This document shows positions 18,019 through 27,060 of a stretch of 27,060 bases of DNA, piece by piece. Every line of letters starts with the position of its first letter. Position 1 is the first letter of the stretch. Position numbers and translations under genes: made by a program. Below the pieces are notes generated by a model. That model did not search any database. It had not been told where the DNA came from and worked only from the letters and a program-made list of their open reading frames with translations. Source of the DNA: Chara braunii (Eukaryota; Streptophyta; Charophyceae; Charales; Characeae); NCBI GenBank assembly GCA_003427395.1, contig BFEA01000586.1, positions 429,571-456,630 on the forward strand, given 5' to 3'.

Positions 18019-18552
18019 ATGTGGACTGAAGGCCTCAACATGACTGGGCACCGGCCTTCCGTATCCCCGCCACGCCCCTTTCCGTACAACGAGAAAATGA
18101 CATGTGTATGCGAGTGGGACGTACGGGAAGTCGTCGCTAAGATCGACAGGCAATACCATTTCCCTCCTGCAACTCGGTGCTCAGGGTTTGTCGATGCTGG
18201 TTTTGCCATTGTCGATACGCATTTTCCGCATTATTCGTTGCTGTTGTCGTTCAACGAATTGATCGTCATCCCGTGGTCGGTCGTGGCACCCCATTGGCCT
18301 AACATTCTGTGCAAGGATTGTCGTCACATCAAGCGTTGCCAATCAAAAGGTTTTCACTACCGAGTACGAAGTGAGGACGAACATAAGGAAAGAGCCACGC
18401 GACTGAGACCTTCCACGTCGGATTCTAAGTTATGCAATGAGCGGCATCGGGACTTGATCTGGAAACGGGATACCAAGTACATGCCCGCTCCCTTTCGCAC
18501 GAAACGAAGAGCAAGGACCCGATGGGAAGTTCAACGATACTCTTTGGACTGA
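18019..18552 (+). CDS. Unrecognised cysteine-rich TE-K protein, copy 2
   Basis: 177 residues from the ATG at 18019; the frame is open upstream to 17986 without an earlier ATG. Signature in order: CVCEWDVR (about residues 29-36), G-F-x3-D-x2-F about 24 residues on, IPWS, W, then LCKDCRHIKRC (C-x2-C-x5-C). The C-terminal third is rich in Arg and Lys and has no match in copy 1. The aligned core differs greatly from copy 1 in DNA yet keeps its motifs and spacing to within one residue, suggesting past selection on the protein. A zinc-binding, nucleic-acid-binding role is possible but only inferred. The frame is intact in this copy. Family unknown to me; it is not an RT, integrase, protease or known transposase. 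Confidence 0.55.
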   Translation: MWTEGLNMTGHRPSVSPPRPFPYNEKMTCVCEWDVREVVAKIDRQYHFPPATRCSGFVDAGFAIVDTHFPHYSLLLSFNELIVIPWSVVAPHWPNILCKDCRHIKRCQSKGFHYRVRSEDEHKERATRLRPSTSDSKLCNERHRDLIWKRDTKYMPAPFRTKRRARTRWEVQRYSLD

Positions 18553-18795
18553 ACTTCCCCGCACCGTAAGTCCCGCACGCGCCTTTTTCTCCCCTAAAAC
18601 CCACGCGGTGACGGGCCTCCTTTCTTACTACGTCGGACCAACACGGGGGATTTCAGTTCTGTCTGTGTCCCCACACTCAATTTTCCAAAAATCCTTGGCA
18701 CACCCCATCTTGCTGATCTTCCAGGGCCCCCTTTCTGCAATCCTAACACTCCGAACGAAAGACAGCACAGGGCATGAGGTTACGCGTCACACACA

Positions 18796-20774
18796 GACCC
18801 CCCTTAAGGTTGAACGTATCTATCTTAAAGGACAAGGGTATCCCTGACTGGGTAAGTGATCAAATGAAAGCTTGGTCTGATGCAAAAGTATTGTTTGACG
18901 AAGAGAACAGGTGGGTGGAGGTGGGACTGGGTATAGTGCAGGCCGCCCTCAAGGTTTTTTCGAGAATGAAAGTTGCAAACCGTACCAAGCAGGAAAAGAC
19001 GGTAATCAGAGAAATAGAAGAGGCAGAAAGTAAGATGGGGAAAGACCCGTTGTCGGATTAGCTTTGGTCTGAAAAGAGAAAAGCAGGCTGGTTCAACTAG
19101 CGGCGTTAAAACTTCAAAAGCATACTCAGTGGTTGGAATGGCTCAAGTAAGGGGAGTGGTGGGATACGACCGCATGACCAAAATGACCTTTAGGTCCCTC
19201 TTGCTGAAACAGAGCAGACCACCTATCAAGGAGCTAGTTCACCCCTTTGTGTGGAATGCCCCGGTAGCAAACACCACAAAACAAATTTGTGCTTATGCAA
19301 TGGAATACTTCCAGGACATTATTTCAACACGTAGACCGTTTGATTCTCTGGACTCTGATCTGTCGGAAGGTTTGGAGTTTTGGGCTAGTCAACATCCGAG
19401 GATCTCCTCTATAAAGGATCTCCTCTACAAAGGTTGGAGCAACCTTTGTCAAAAAATTGACTATGGAGGGCAGCCAAACAGATGGCCCTAGGGAAATGTC
19501 CCGGTACCGATTGAGCTGTTCCTATCTACCTGGGAGGCTTTTGCTCCCTTCCTAGTGTCAAACTATAATAAAGTTTTGGAAACTGGAACTCTCCCAAAGA
19601 GCATACCGTAGGGCGTCATCTCCCTTTTGTACAAGAAAGGTAACAAGCAAGAGGTAAGAAATAACAAACCCATATCGGTACTCAACGTGGTATGTAACCT
19701 TCTTGCCAAAGCACTGACTCTTCGATTAGCCGACCTCCTCCCTAATCTGATTGGTTGGGAACAAGGTGCATTTGTAAAAGGAAGGTCGATTTTCGATAAT
19801 ATCTTAACTATGCAAGCTTTAGAAATTATCAGCAAAGAAAAAAGGGAAGTGGCGGTGTTACTGTTGGACATGGAGAAGGCCTATGATAAAGTAGGATGGG
19901 CCTTTGTCTTTACCACTTTGAAGAAACTCGGTTCTGGCCAGGGGTTCTGCAGGTGGGTGAAGGCAATGTACGCAGATGCCTCCTCCGTGGTCATAATAAA
20001 TGGTCAGCTCTCAGGGGAGTTCAAAGTAACGCGATCCAATGAAACACCCGCGGACGAGTCCACGGGGTCGAGCTCGAAGGGCGGCCGTGAACACGACCGC
20101 CACGGCTCCGACCGTGATTGGGTGTGGCCGCAACTTTCAGGGATTTTTTAAAACTTTAAAAATTCTTAAAAAAAATAAAAACTATGGGGTTGTAAATCTT
20201 TTCGAGATCTAAATTGCGCAAATTTTTTTATTTTTATTTTACTTCGTCTTCAAATTTTAAAAATTGAAAACTTAATTTTCCTGAGGCAAAAGCTGTTGTT
20301 GTTTTAGTTTTTCAAGAAAAACTTATGAAACTTATGTGTTTTGTATTTTAAATCCAGTAACGTTTTTGGATATGACCCCAAGGCAAAAGTTATTCAATAT
20401 ATTTTTCTGCACAACATATGTTTTTTTCAGAATTTTTTGAATTCTTTTTTTTTTTTTTTCCATGGCCGCGGACCGCGGACATGGTCGCAGGGTCGCGGCC
20501 TAGGCCGCACATGGCCGCCTCCGGGGGGGATTCATAGACGCGTTCCCTCCGCCAGGGGTGCCCTTTGGCCCCTTTACTATTCGTTATTCAACTCCAGACC
20601 TTGTTGGATAACCTAAGGATAAACCCTAGGATTAAAGGCTTGTCAATCTCCCCCTCCCTTCAATGGAAGGGAGGGGCTTTAGCTGACGACCTGACAGTCG
20701 CGGTAGAAAATACCCCTATAGTTATGCATGAACAGTCCACAGTAGTTGACGACCTTGTAAGCGAAACTGGTTGA
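18796..20774 (+). pseudogene. LINE-2 ORF2, linker and reverse transcriptase
   Basis: It begins RPPLRLNV (LINE-3 has FRLNV), runs through a charged linker to YDRMTKMTF (LINE-3 GDRMTKQTF), a decayed GK-PG-D motif near 19493-19512, then VISLLYKKG, NNKPISVLN, FVKGRSIFDN and LLLDMEKAYD (RT motif A, catalytic Asp near nt 19867). After the 500-bp insert it resumes at TRSLRQGCPLAPLLF and ends after ALADD (motif C, nt about 20676-20690). Several frameshifts (about 19060-19130 and 19490-19515) and stops (for example TAG near 19609) disable it. The thumb, zinc finger and C-terminus are deleted. The closest relative in the window is LINE-3. Confidence 0.92.
20038..20537. mobile_element. 500-bp non-autonomous TIR element in the RT gene
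   Basis: It is flanked by ACGCGATCC (20029-20037) and ACGCGTTCC (20538-20546), a 9-bp target duplication with one change. Removing the insert and one copy rejoins FKVTRS to LRQGCPLAP, the expected RT sequence. The ends form imperfect inverted repeats: ATGAAACACCCGCGGACGAG at the left against ATGAATCCCCCCCGGAGGCG read from the right, 15 of 20 matching. Subterminal regions are very GC-rich with CCGCGG and GGCCGC words and a palindrome GCGGCCTAGGCCGC; the core (20145-20460) is AT-rich. A 9-bp duplication suits Mutator-like elements. No transposase frame, so it depends on a partner. Confidence 0.87.
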
Positions 20775-20804
20775 GGCTGCCAAGATAACTCCGGGTTGAA
20801 TTGT

Positions 20805-20819
20805 GAGGTCCCCGACCTC
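20805..20819 (+). other. LINE-2 conserved 3' stem-loop
   Basis: GAGGTC-CCC-GACCTC, a perfect 6-bp stem. Relative to LINE-1, a G-to-A change turns a G-T pair into A-T, so pairing is kept. It lies 42 bp before the poly(A) run. Confidence 0.65.
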
Positions 20820-20961
20820 GTTTAATGGTGCTGTTTTTGTAATAGAATGGTTCAGCTTTCCAAAAAAAAAAAAAACTAGAAACAAACAAACAAACAAAAT
20901 AACCGTACAAGAACCACTTATTTGTTTATTTTATTTTTATTTTTTTGGGGGTGGGGAATCC

Positions 20962-20967
20962 TTTATT
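20962..20967 (-). terminator. AATAAA polyadenylation signal of LINE-3
   Basis: The minus strand reads GAATAAAGG about 16 bases before the A-rich tail, a normal position for 3' processing. Confidence 0.55.
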
Positions 20968-21520
20968 CAAAGCATTACAACTCTGAGGTCGGGGATCCTT
21001 AACAAGCAACCCGGTGGTGACCCAATGCACTACTGCGACTCCAGCTTCTGTTCATCCGACCCTACTGCACCATCCTATACTACTAGGTGCTTGCATAGAG
21101 AAATTCTAGGGCCTTGCGGTCTATCGAGTTCTCTGCTCTTCCAAAATTGATCAAAGGGTCCTCAGACATGCTGTCTATCGAGCTCTCTGCTCTTTCCAGT
21201 GTCCCCAATTGCGGGAACCTTATCCTACTCACTTGACGGCCTCACCAGCATAGGAACAAAACTGAACCCTTTCGGGATAGGATTCCAAGTTGCCTGCCTA
21301 CTACAACTTGCCCTACCAAGAGCCCTTGTAGGTTCCACTCATCTTTCTACTAGAAACCTACTTCAACCAAGAGCAAAATTCCAACTTTCCTTGCAAACCT
21401 GCTTTTACCAACCAATTTGTTTAACTGCAGTGGGCCCAGGTCCTCAAAAACCATATGTGGCCTTTCCCTACTATCCTGCTGTTTTGGTTTCTCCTGTTCA
21501 AGTCTGCTTTCCTTGCAAGC

Positions 21521-24500
21521 CTACTGTCTTAGTTTTGCTCGAATCTGCAACTTCGTTTCGGTGTCTAATGTGTCTTTGCCTTGAAAGCAGGCCTTGTTCC
21601 TATTCTCCCAAATGAAAGAGGTGAGTATAGCTTTGCAGAACCACATAACCACAGCCTTCTGTTGGGAGCATTTGAGCTGGCAGAAGACCAGTACGCAGTC
21701 TTTATCCCATTCCCACTCCCAGGCTGCGAAATCTTTCCAGTGCAGCGCCCACCAGGCCCTAATCCTTCTGGATGCAGGACAATCCCAGTACAAGTGGATA
21801 GTTGTCTCAAATGGCCATGTACATCTTTTACACCCCACCTAATTGTTCATTCCCTTTCCTGCTAGCCAAACAGCAGAGGGGGTAACCAGCATTGAGAGCA
21901 TCCATAGGATTGCAGCATGTCTTTGAGAGGGGAGGTGCTTCAATTGTGACCATGACTTACTGTTGTGCATTAGCACTTTTGAGCTTGAGCCACTGATCTT
22001 CAAATCCCATCTCTCTGCAGCTACCGTGAGTGGGCGCCGGCTGGGAATCAGCAGTTCGGTAGATTCCCTCATTAGGGTCATTGGAGCATGGAGCCATCCT
22101 TGCCTAAACCTCTCCACGCCCAGGCCATGGTGTCCAATTTACGCTCCTCGAGCGGAGTGTCTCTTTTTGCGATGCCCTTATCCCTTATCTGTAGAAGATG
22201 ATCTTTCGGTGACAGTCTATAGTATTGTGTCTCCTTGTTGGAATCACGTTCCTCCCTGTCTTTCGAGTTCTCTGATTCAGAGTCGCTATCTGAAGGTTCG
22301 TTGCAGATCAAAACTGTGGTGCCCGACTTCTTCTCCCATCTCCAAACTGTTCTGGCTCTTGTGTCGGTGTACCCGGTCAACTCCCAGTAGATGGGCAGAT
22401 TCGAGTAGGTACTGGCCATATACCACGTGCTGGGTGGATCCACTGTTTCCTGGGACAGATGATCCCTCCAGAGCCCAGGCATGCAGTATGGCAGCCATAA
22501 GCTTCTACAGTTTACACTCTACTCCCTGAAGCTGTCCCAGCTTATGTTTCTCATCCTCCACCGCCTTCCATCCTCTCAGTATCTCGTCCCAAATGTCCCT
22601 AATTTGAAGAATCCCTCTGGAGATCATTTCTCCCCGAATGCTCCTGGCTCCCTGTTGGCCTTGAATGGCTGGCCTTGTGAATCTCCAATGTGTGGATTAT
22701 CAAAGAGCGGTTGATTTCACACTTTCGTCTTTGTCTGCGGTTGTGCCCAATAAGTAGGCTTCACCTTCTTCCAAGCTTTGATTACGCCTGCCCAGAACTT
22801 GGAGTGTATCTTCCTGTTGAGGTAGGACTCCCGTTGCAGACAGAGCCATACATCATCCTCTCGGATGAGGTCCCATTCGACCGCTAGGATGTGTTCACCC
22901 ATCTGTACCCAGTGTTCTAATCCTTCACAATCCGCCGCCTTAACCATCAAGTTTGCTAGTTGCAGGCAATTCTTCCCGTGTGGGTCCTCAAGGCCTAACC
23001 CCCCTTCCTCTCTGGGCTGGGATATCAGATCTCAGGCTACCTTTGAAACAAAGCCCTGGTCTGCCTCCCCTCTCGGTTTCCAGATGAACCAAGCTGAAAC
23101 TTTGCGCACCAATGCAATAAACGACTGACTCAGCAATCGAACCGTCCCCACGGAATTTAGAAGAGAAAGAAGGGTGGTATTTACCACCATGGCTCTACCG
23201 AAAACCGATAGGTGAGGGGCTGTGTTCCAAGATTTTATTTTCGAGAATAACCTGTCCTGTAACAGGTCCTCCTGGCAGTGTGCAGTTTGACAGGAGTCCA
23301 TGGAGATTAGGACACCTAAGAACCTCTCCGCCTCACCCATGCCGATCCGCCTCACACCCCTGTCTGCTTCTAGTTCAAGTTCCTGAGCTAGGAAATACAT
23401 ACATTTCCTCCAGTTTACCGCTGCTTCCGAAAATAGGGAGTACTCATCAAGAAGGGTCTTCAGAGCTTGTAACGCCGTAGCTGAGTTTTCACACACCGCA
23501 AACACATCGTCCGCCAGAGCCTTTGCCTTGCAAGTTGACTGTTCTAACGCCAGACCTATGATCTCTTGATGATCTTTAATAATACACAATATGACTTCCA
23601 ATTGAATAACGAAGAGGAGGGGTGCAAGGGGACAGCCCTGGCAAAGAGAACGGGACAGCGGAGAGGGGTCTAATAAGAATCCGTTGGCCAAAACAGATGT
23701 TGTGGAGTAAGTGTACAAAAACTACCACCCATCTGCAAAAATTGTTACCAAAGCCCATTTTCCACAACGTGGTAAGTACAAAGCTCCAATTTACCCTATC
23801 ATACGCTTTCTCAAGGTCTAGCAGCAGAATGGCAAATGGTCTATCCTCCTTTTCCACTATCTCTAAAGTCTCGATGGCGATAACTATATTCTCAAAAATT
23901 GATCGACCTTGCACAATTGCAGCTTGATCGTAATTTACCAGCTCTGGTAAGTATCTTGCTAACCTTCTAGCCAATGACTTAGCTAAAATCTTGTAAGATA
24001 CGTTCAATCTTGAAATTGGCCGCCAGTTCCTTATCTCGTCCCGTACTCCTTATTTGTACAGTAGGGTGATGACGCCATAGGACATGCTAAAGGAAAGTTT
24101 TCACCCGGTCAGGAAGCTGTTATACATTTCAAGCAATGTAGGAGCAAGTTCTGACCAAAAGAGGCTGTAAAATTCAACTGGGATTCCGTTTGAACCTGGC
24201 GCCTTCCCCTTTGACATGTCCTGTAAAATTCAACTGAGATTCCGTGTGAACCTGGCGTCTGTGAGGGGGCGGGCTAAGTCCAGTTGGGCTGCCCAGGACA
24301 GTTTGACCTCTACTACCATGTCCCACAAATCTGACTGTGCCTGCAGTCCGTTGATGAGCTCCTCCGAACATCGCCTGGATGTCAGAATGTCGCCGAAGTA
24401 CGTCTCCGAATAATTACAAATTTGTCGTGATGTTATCGCCTCCGGTGCGCTTTCGTCGAATGGATGTTGAAGAGTTTTCATTTCCCGATGTGAAAAACGA

Positions 24501-25615
24501 GGTAATAGACGTTGAAAGGTTTGCTTGGTCATTCGGTCCCCGAATTCGATGCCCTTGGTTTCCAAGATCTCCTTCCACCTTGCCAACTTTCTCTCATGTA
24601 TTTCATCCCAGGCTACCATCCTTTCTGCCCTCAAAATGCCCTGAGGTGAGTTAGCAATCTTTTCTTCTGCTTCCAAGACCTCCTTCTTAGCCCGAGCTTC
24701 TTCCTTGTTGTCGTGGAGCGCCAAAATCTTGGAAAACACGCTAAGCATTGATGAGATGAGAGAGATGCAAGCATCCCACCATTCTTCCGTGGACGAGAAC
24801 ATCCGCTTCTTCAATTCTCATTTCCGTAGTTGAAGGCTTGTCCAGTCCTGAAGTTCTGCGTCTATAATTGTTTCCACGTTTAATCTGAAAATACCTTTCC
24901 TCCGCTTTCGGCCTTCGCCCCACAAAAAACACAATGTGACCACGCTATGGTCGGAGGAGGGGTGGGGTTGGGTGGAAACCTTCACTGTAGAGTCCCAAAT
25001 CCGCTTACTAATAAGGAAGAAGTCTAATCTTCGAGGGGTTATTTTCCTACCTGACAGCAACTGGGACGAATACCAGGTATAACCTGGGTCCGCTGGATGG
25101 GATAATCTAAACCAGATCGTACAGGTCTAATTTCGTCATTAAGTCGAGCAGAACATCCAGATCTCAGCCTACTTTTCCATCGTAGAACAGGGGGCTTGCA
25201 TCATCCATTGCTACGTTCCAATCCCCATAACTCACTCCATCCTCCACATCAGGGAGAACGTCCGACAAATGTTTAAACAATTCTTTTCTTGCTGCATGTT
25301 CTGTGGGTGCATATATAGAAACGATAGCCCAATCTTTACCTGTGGATTGTAACTTAATCCAAGCCCACCGTCCCTATTGATCAAAGTCAATATCGCTACC
25401 CCACCTCGTGTGTCCACTGCAGGTGCCCATACTTGCGGGTCATCCCACCATGCCCCTAACGCCTCGATTTTTTCGTGGTCCTGTTTCATCTCCTGCATGC
25501 ATAGCGCAGAAATTCGATTGGAGTGCAACCAAGACTTAATCCTTGCTCTCTTCCCTCTCCCCCCTGTATCCCCAAGGCCCCAAACATTCCAAGTGGCCAC
25601 CCTAAACTGCTGCAT
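21521..25615 (-). pseudogene. LINE-3 ORF2: endonuclease, RT, zinc finger
   Basis: It starts at ATG 25615 (MQQFRVATWNVWGLG). Endonuclease motifs: ATWNVWGLG, CMQEMK, GDWNVAMDD (shifted frame, about 25205-25215), GYTWY, RRLDF, SSDHSVV. Linker to GDRMTKQTF, then GKAPGSNGIPVEFY, GVITLLYK, NWRPISRLN, IVQGRSIFEN, LLLDLEKAYD (motif A, about 23798-23827), QGCPLAPLLF and ALADD (motif C, about 23506-23520), then EGGLGL. After an acidic Ser/Asp/Glu stretch (near 22290) comes the zinc finger C-x2-C-x8-H-x4-C (21779-21832) and WENRNKA. Frameshifts near 23720 (one extra T in GTTTTTG), 25210 and 22100, and stops such as those near 24050-24085, disable it. Homology continues past the stop at 21521 to about 21430. 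Confidence 0.93.
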
Positions 25616-26039
25616 TTTGATCCGGGGTCTGCCTTGATTGGATGTGAAGTGAAGGAATTCCAAAACACCCAATGATCCTCGTACTGCGGCCGGTGTCCCA
25701 TCGCTGTGTGGTAAAAGCATAAAAGGAGGCGATATTGAGTAATCTTGCCTTGAATCTTTTTTGGTTCAAAAGTCCTAAGCAAGAGGCGTCACCTTCCCCT
25801 AGCAGTCTGATTTTTGCCAGTTCGGGGTGATTTGGGTGCACGAACCATTCCATGGGGATCAAGCATAAACCCTCTTCTACCAATCTGAAAAGAGCTTCCT
25901 GTGTGATTCTGGCATCGAGAAGGGGAGTAAAAAGCTTAGCCCTAATATGCGAGTGCTCTACAAAAAAGCGGGGAGTGGGAATATCCGGGATATAACAAAG
26001 GATTCGTGAAAACCCAACAAAACCAATAAAACCCAACAT
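25602..26039 (-). pseudogene. LINE-3 ORF1-like frame
   Basis: 145 residues on the minus strand, ending in TAG (25604-25602) that overlaps the ORF2 ATG (25615) by 14 bases. I see no CCHC knuckle. A middle part (DARITQEALFRLVEEGLCLI-MEWF) has the feel of the N-terminal domain of plant LINE ORF1 proteins, but that is weak. Usual ORF1 proteins are several hundred residues, so it is truncated or 5'-incomplete. Its position and frame relation to ORF2 are the main evidence. Confidence 0.5.
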
Positions 26040-27025
26040 TTTGTATAGAGCAAAATCATGGAAGTGAAATAGTCGTATTTAACAAAAAAGAAAACAGCGT
26101 CTTTAATCCTTTCTTGAAAGACGAAGCCAAAAACCGAGCTAAAGTGAAGCGATCTTAAATATGTGTCGGAAAACCCTTTCTAGCAAAAATTATGTTCTAG
26201 GACTATAGGTGATTTCCAACAGACCGGCAAAAAGCAGAGCTCCAATAAAAAATTGCAGTGCGAACTCGAAAGCTGTAAAAAAAACAGTTGTAGTGAATAC
26301 TGACGTATAGGACTATACGTCGTTCTCAACAGTATAAATTCATATAAAATAATTTTGAAGCTCATAGTAGAAACGTTCTAAAAAATTATATGATATGTAA
26401 AATAATAACACAAATAACTTTTGCCTCGGAAGCATCTTCAAATTATTAGTCAAATCCAAGTTAAAAATAAAAATCCAAAGAAAAAAAATTAAAAATCTAT
26501 AAAAAAAAAAAAGAAAGGCTGCCCATGAAAGTGAAAACATGTTAAGAGGAACGTAGTCACAAACAAGACAACATGTCAGTCTGCTCACGAAAGCCTCGAA
26601 CACGTTCACCATGCTACATGACTTATAATATGATTTTTTCAAACAATAAAAAAACTGCATATTTTTATTCCTTTATAAATGGTGTTTTGCTTGTTAGTGA
26701 TTTTTTAGGAAAAATCATGTTTTTTTCCTTGCTACTTCCAGTGGTTCAAAAAGTTGCCTTTTATTTAAGTTATTCTACTTCACGTGGAATCTTACTCCTA
26801 CGGAAGACCTAAATACTGTACTTTTAGAATCTTCAATAAATTTCGTTCAAACCCAATGTTATATTCCTAACAGCAATATCGGACTCATACATCCTGCGAG
26901 TAAGATTTAGGATATCCAACGGCATAGGGGGGCCGGAAATAGGTTGAGAGGGAAGGCATGCTACCCCTTGCTCCAAGCCATTTTCCGCTCCGATAAAGTC
27001 TTGATGAGAGGGTGCGGAGTGTTCT

Positions 27026-27028
<3 letters not shown>
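26040..27028. other. AT-rich stretch without recognisable gene
   Basis: Short AT-rich frames only. It contains a TAGGACTATA word at 26198 and 26308 (period 110 bp) and, at 26412-26428 on the minus strand, TTCCGAGGCAAAAGTTATT. The latter resembles two stretches in the core of the 500-bp element (about 20278-20305 and 20381-20394), so a relative of that element may lie here without visible ends. Confidence 0.4.
26302..26321. repeat. Perfect short palindrome
   Basis: GACGTATAG-GA-CTATACGTC, 9-bp arms with a 2-base centre. Half of it is repeated 110 bp upstream at 26198. Confidence 0.6.

Positions 27029-27060
<32 letters not shown>
27029..27060. repeat. (CT)n microsatellite at window end
   Basis: CT dinucleotides run to the last base. 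Confidence 0.97.

Larger units (their letters stand above)
15745..18791 (+). mobile_element. TE-K copy 2, inserted in LINE-2
   Basis: Length 3,047 bp. The ends TGTGACG (15745-15751) and CGTCACA (18785-18791) are perfect inverted repeats, flanked by CACA at 15741-15744 and 18792-18795 (ACACA if the terminal A is shared). Removal restores the LINE-2 protein (..IIERH-R-PPLRLNV..), matching LINE-3 FRLNV, which proves both ends. It shares the TATA block, CGGATGA..CGGGATCTT block, cysteine-rich ORF and 3' terminal block with copy 1. It is longer because of the CT expansion (16270-16446) and about 400 extra bases before the ORF. No polymerase, transposase or direct terminal repeat is seen. Confidence 0.88.
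14765..20874 (+). mobile_element. LINE-2: nested, internally deleted LINE
   Basis: In order: ORF1 end (14765-14998), ORF2 endonuclease (14982-15744), TE-K insertion (15745-18791), linker and reverse transcriptase (18796-20036), 500-bp element (20038-20537), RT motif C region (20538-20774), then an abrupt jump to the last part of the family 3' UTR (20781) and a poly(A) tail (20862-20874). The region after RT, including the zinc finger and most of the 3' UTR, is deleted when compared with LINE-1. The 5' limit is uncertain; ORF1 is mostly missing. Confidence 0.88.
20918..26039 (-). mobile_element. LINE-3: nearly complete minus-strand LINE
   Basis: On the minus strand: ORF1-like frame, endonuclease, reverse transcriptase, post-RT region, zinc finger, 3' UTR, AATAAA, and an A-rich tail (plus strand 20918-20946). 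All coding parts are in order but broken by frameshifts and stops. Its 3' block CCGGGTTG-TTGT-GG-TCCCCG-CCTC matches LINE-1 and LINE-2, so the three belong to one clade. It lies tail-to-tail with LINE-2, about 44 bp apart. No target duplication was found; the 5' limit near 26040 is approximate. Confidence 0.87.

Noticed and set aside
15264-19611. Several in-frame TAG codons in LINE-2, suggesting TAG recoding as in some green algae
   Set aside because: LINE-3 has TGA and TAA as well as TAG at equivalent places, LINE-2 also has frameshifts, and the aligned residues at the TAG sites vary (for example Leu and Tyr). Ordinary decay explains it.
20040-20070. Hammerhead-ribozyme-like words at the left end of the 500-bp element
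   Set aside because: The core needs CUGANGA and a pairing stem II before GAAA. Here the second base differs and the stem does not pair. A simple hairpin CCCGCGGAC-GA-GTCCACGGG is all that is supported.
1-27060. CRISPR array, bacterial operon or prophage
   Set aside because: No spaced identical direct repeats, no ribosome-binding-site-led gene runs and no prokaryotic families. The repeats are microsatellites, tandem arrays and eukaryotic transposons.

Overview
The window is eukaryotic, non-coding-rich, repeat-dense DNA, most likely from a land plant or a close streptophyte alga. The grounds are plant-type LINEs (endonuclease, reverse transcriptase and a C-terminal C-x2-C-x8-H-x4-C zinc finger), a plant telomere-type telo-box (TTTAGGG units), plant-like U-rich intron candidates, several MITE-like fold-back elements and very long CT/GA microsatellites. 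The species cannot be named from sequence alone. I see no complete host gene. The window begins and ends inside (CT)n tracts, carries one 26-N gap and has isolated Ns, so it may be a whole scaffold that broke at microsatellites.

Layout. 1-281: (CT)n and flank. 282-2573: first copy of an unclassified element (called TE-K here) with TGTGA...TCACA ends, a 4-bp target duplication and a cysteine-rich ORF. 2578-4357: no recognisable gene, with a tandem pair of TGACGTCA sites. 4358-5470: a 120-bp MITE, a repeat split by a SINE-like insertion, and (GA)n. 5500-8800: a large complex tandem-repeat field with paired GC hairpins and a 21-bp perfect inverted repeat. 8830-11750: possible remains of ordinary gene space, with two candidate first exons pointing away from each other, a perfect 19-bp hairpin and a telo-box. 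11750-14750: poly(A), gap, fold-back elements, a 63-bp tandem repeat and a 5'-truncated LINE (LINE-1) with a clear 9-bp target duplication. 14765-20874: LINE-2, a plus-strand LINE that was later split twice, by the second TE-K copy (15745-18791) and by a 500-bp TIR element (20038-20537). 20918-26039: LINE-3, a nearly complete but decayed minus-strand LINE, tail-to-tail with LINE-2. 26040-27060: AT-rich DNA and terminal (CT)n.

The insertions can be put in order because removing each of the two inserts in LINE-2 rejoins the LINE protein. Removing TE-K restores endonuclease-to-linker continuity in phase. Removing the 500-bp element restores the block between RT motif A and the QGCPLAP motif. The most interesting signal is TE-K. 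Two copies that differ greatly in nucleotide sequence keep identical termini geometry, a TATA box and a colinear small protein with a conserved C-x2-C-x5-C cluster that I do not recognise. They could be solo LTRs that encode a protein, or a non-autonomous TGT...ACA DNA transposon with 4-bp target duplications.
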